This document shows, piece by piece, positions 62,745-64,000 of a DNA stretch of 64,000 bases. Origin of the DNA: Candidatus Auribacterota bacterium (lineage in GTDB: Bacteria; Auribacterota; JAFGBW01; JAFGJP01); NCBI GenBank assembly GCA_023144635.1, contig JAGLFH010000052.1, forward strand, positions 1 to 64,000, in the 5' to 3' direction. How positions within the stretch are numbered: the first letter of the stretch is position 1; every line of letters starts with the position of its first letter. A program made the position numbers and the translations under genes. The notes under the pieces were generated by a model, which worked only from the letters and a program-made list of their open reading frames with translations, did not search any database and was not told where the DNA came from.

Positions 62745-64000
62745 ATGAGTGATAATAACTTAAAAAGAGTTGTCATAGAACCGGTCACACGTGTCGAAGG
62801 ACACGGTAAAGTTACGGTTCTTCTTGACGAAAATAACAAAGTAAAACAGGCTCGTCTGCATATAGTAGAATTTAGAGGATTTGAGAGATTTATTCAGGGT
62901 CGTCCTTTTTGGGAGGTTCCTGTTCTTGTACAGCGTCTTTGTGGAATTTGTCCTGTAAGCCATCACCTTGCTGCTGCAAAAGCGATGGATATTATTGTAG
63001 GAGGAGAAAACATTACACCGACTGCAGAAAAAATGCGAAGACTTATGCACTATGGACAAACTTTCCAATCACATGTATTGCATTTTTTTCATCTATCTTC
63101 TCCGGATCTTCTTTTTGGATTTGATGCAGATCCTGCTATCCGTAACATAATAGGCGTTGCAGCTAAATATCCTGATCTTGCCGTTCAGGGTGTAATGATG
63201 AGGAAATTCGGTCAGGAGATAATTAAGGCAACAGCTGGTAAAAAGATACATGGAACGGGTGCTATTCCGGGAGGTGTGAATAAAAACCTTTCGATAGAGG
63301 AACGTGATTTTTTCCTGAAAGATATAGATAAAATGATCGAATGGTCAATCGGGGCAGTAAAGATCGCTAAAGATTATACTATGGAAAATTTTGATATGGT
63401 TAAAACGTTTGGTTCATTTGAATCTAATCATTTGAGTCTTATTCGTGAAGATGGTGCAATGGATCTTTATCATGGTGGACTTAGAGCAATAGATGCTCAA
63501 GGCAAAAATATCTTTGATCATGTAGATTATAAGAATTATCAGGATTATATTACTGAAGAAGTTCGTTCCTGGTCTTATATGAAGTTTCCATTTATAAAAT
63601 CTATCGGTACAGAGAATGGATGGTATCGTGTTGGACCATTAGCACGTATAAATACTTGTGATTTTATTGATACTCCTTTAGCTGAAAAAGAGAGAAAAGA
63701 GTTCATGGCGCTGACTGACGGTAAACCCAATAATATAACTTTGGCATATCACTGGACACGGATGATAGAAGTGCTTCACTCAGCTGAAAAGATGAAAGAG
63801 CTTTTAAATGATCCGGATCTTCAGGGTAAAGACCTTGTTGTCACCGGAGAAAGACGCGGGGAGGCTGTTGCGCTTATAGAAGCACCAAGAGGTACTCTTT
63901 TCCATCATTATAAAGTAGATGAAAATGATCAGGTTACCATGGCTAACCTGATAGTATCTACTACAAATAATAATGTACCTATGAATACTGCTGTAACGAA
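62745..64000 (+). CDS. hoxH: NAD-reducing hydrogenase large subunit HoxH (3' end beyond window)
   Basis: From ATG 62745 the frame stays open to the window end (418 codons). It begins LKRVVIEPVTRVEGHGKVTV, followed by the nickel-binding L1 motif RLCGICPVSHH (about 65-75) and later KFGQEIIKATAGKKIHGTGA. The C-terminal CxxC and the protease-cleaved tail are outside. It carries the NiFe(CN)2CO active site; HypA and HypB upstream would supply nickel. It has the family features of group 3d (bidirectional, NAD-linked). Confidence 0.92.
   Translation, partial: MSDNNLKRVVIEPVTRVEGHGKVTVLLDENNKVKQARLHIVEFRGFERFIQGRPFWEVPVLVQRLCGICPVSHHLAAAKAMDIIVGGENITPTAEKMRRLMHYGQTFQSHVLHFFHLSSPDLLFGFDADPAIRNIIGVAAKYPDLAVQGVMMRKFGQEIIKATAGKKIHGTGAIPGGVNKNLSIEERDFFLKDIDKMIEWSIGAVKIAKDYTMENFDMVKTFGSFESNHLSLIREDGAMDLYHGGLRAIDAQGKNIFDHVDYKNYQDYITEEVRSWSYMKFPFIKSIGTENGWYRVGPLARINTCDFIDTPLAEKERKEFMALTDGKPNNITLAYHWTRMIEVLHSAEKMKELLNDPDLQGKDLVVTGERRGEAVALIEAPRGTLFHHYKVDENDQVTMANLIVSTTNNNVPMNTAVT

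Overview
The window is about 64 kb of visibly AT-rich bacterial chromosome. Flagellar P- and L-ring genes (flgI, flgH) imply a diderm cell. A glycyl-radical class III ribonucleotide reductase, an NAD-linked [NiFe] hydrogenase, an NfnAB-type transhydrogenase and a Rex repressor point to an anaerobic, motile, probably fermentative organism. I cannot name the phylum from the sequence. No rRNA, tRNA or CRISPR array was seen.

Layout. (1) 1-8.7 kb: a membrane-protein tail, a DUF4019 protein, diacylglycerol kinase, a large protein joining a P-loop-less KaiC-like domain to a PPDK nucleotide-binding domain, a UvrD-type helicase, and an AbiE toxin-antitoxin pair with a clear promoter/operator. (2) 8.7-19.1 kb, all minus strand: gltD, gltB, gdhA and nfnB-nfnA, an ammonium-assimilation and NADPH-balancing block. 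Three of its transcription units begin with related RNA leaders, each with a small hexaloop hairpin and a competing terminator. (3) 19.8-27.9 kb: an acyl-ligase/ACP/acyltransferase fusion, small membrane proteins, a PAS-rich hybrid histidine kinase with a duplicated PAS unit, and RAYT transposase remnants. (4) 28.1-34.3 kb: a B12-starvation module. Two cobalamin riboswitches face each other and control metE-dcd (plus) and nrdD-nrdG (minus). (5) 34.4-41.4 kb, accessory: an intact RAYT transposase between 26-bp inverted repeats, a truncated ankyrin gene, an AbrB/RelE-type pair, a HEAT-like protein and a DUF1016-SNase nuclease. The last three loci lie between perfect 45-bp inverted repeats. (6) 41.9-55.6 kb: a flagellar cluster, flgF-flgG-flgA-flgH-flgI-flgJ-flgN-flgK-flgL-fliW-csrA, then fliC-flaG-fliD-fliS, with a sigma54-type promoter before flgF and a sigma28-type promoter before fliC. 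(7) 55.8-64 kb: a glycosyltransferase-TPR protein, rex, hypA, hypB, a CBS protein and hoxF-hoxU-hoxY-hoxH (cut by the window end), with Rex-like operators before rex and hoxF.

How the parts fit together. Reduced pyridine nucleotides link several blocks. The Hox hydrogenase exchanges electrons between NAD(H) and H2 and is probably repressed by Rex. NfnAB would convert NADH plus ferredoxin to NADPH, which feeds GdhA and GltBD. The B12 module substitutes cobalamin-free enzymes for methionine and deoxynucleotide synthesis. CsrA and FliW, encoded just upstream of flagellin, probably control flagellin translation through the fliC leader. Intergenic gaps are filled with several families of short hairpin repeats, one of which forms the large inverted repeat of the accessory block.
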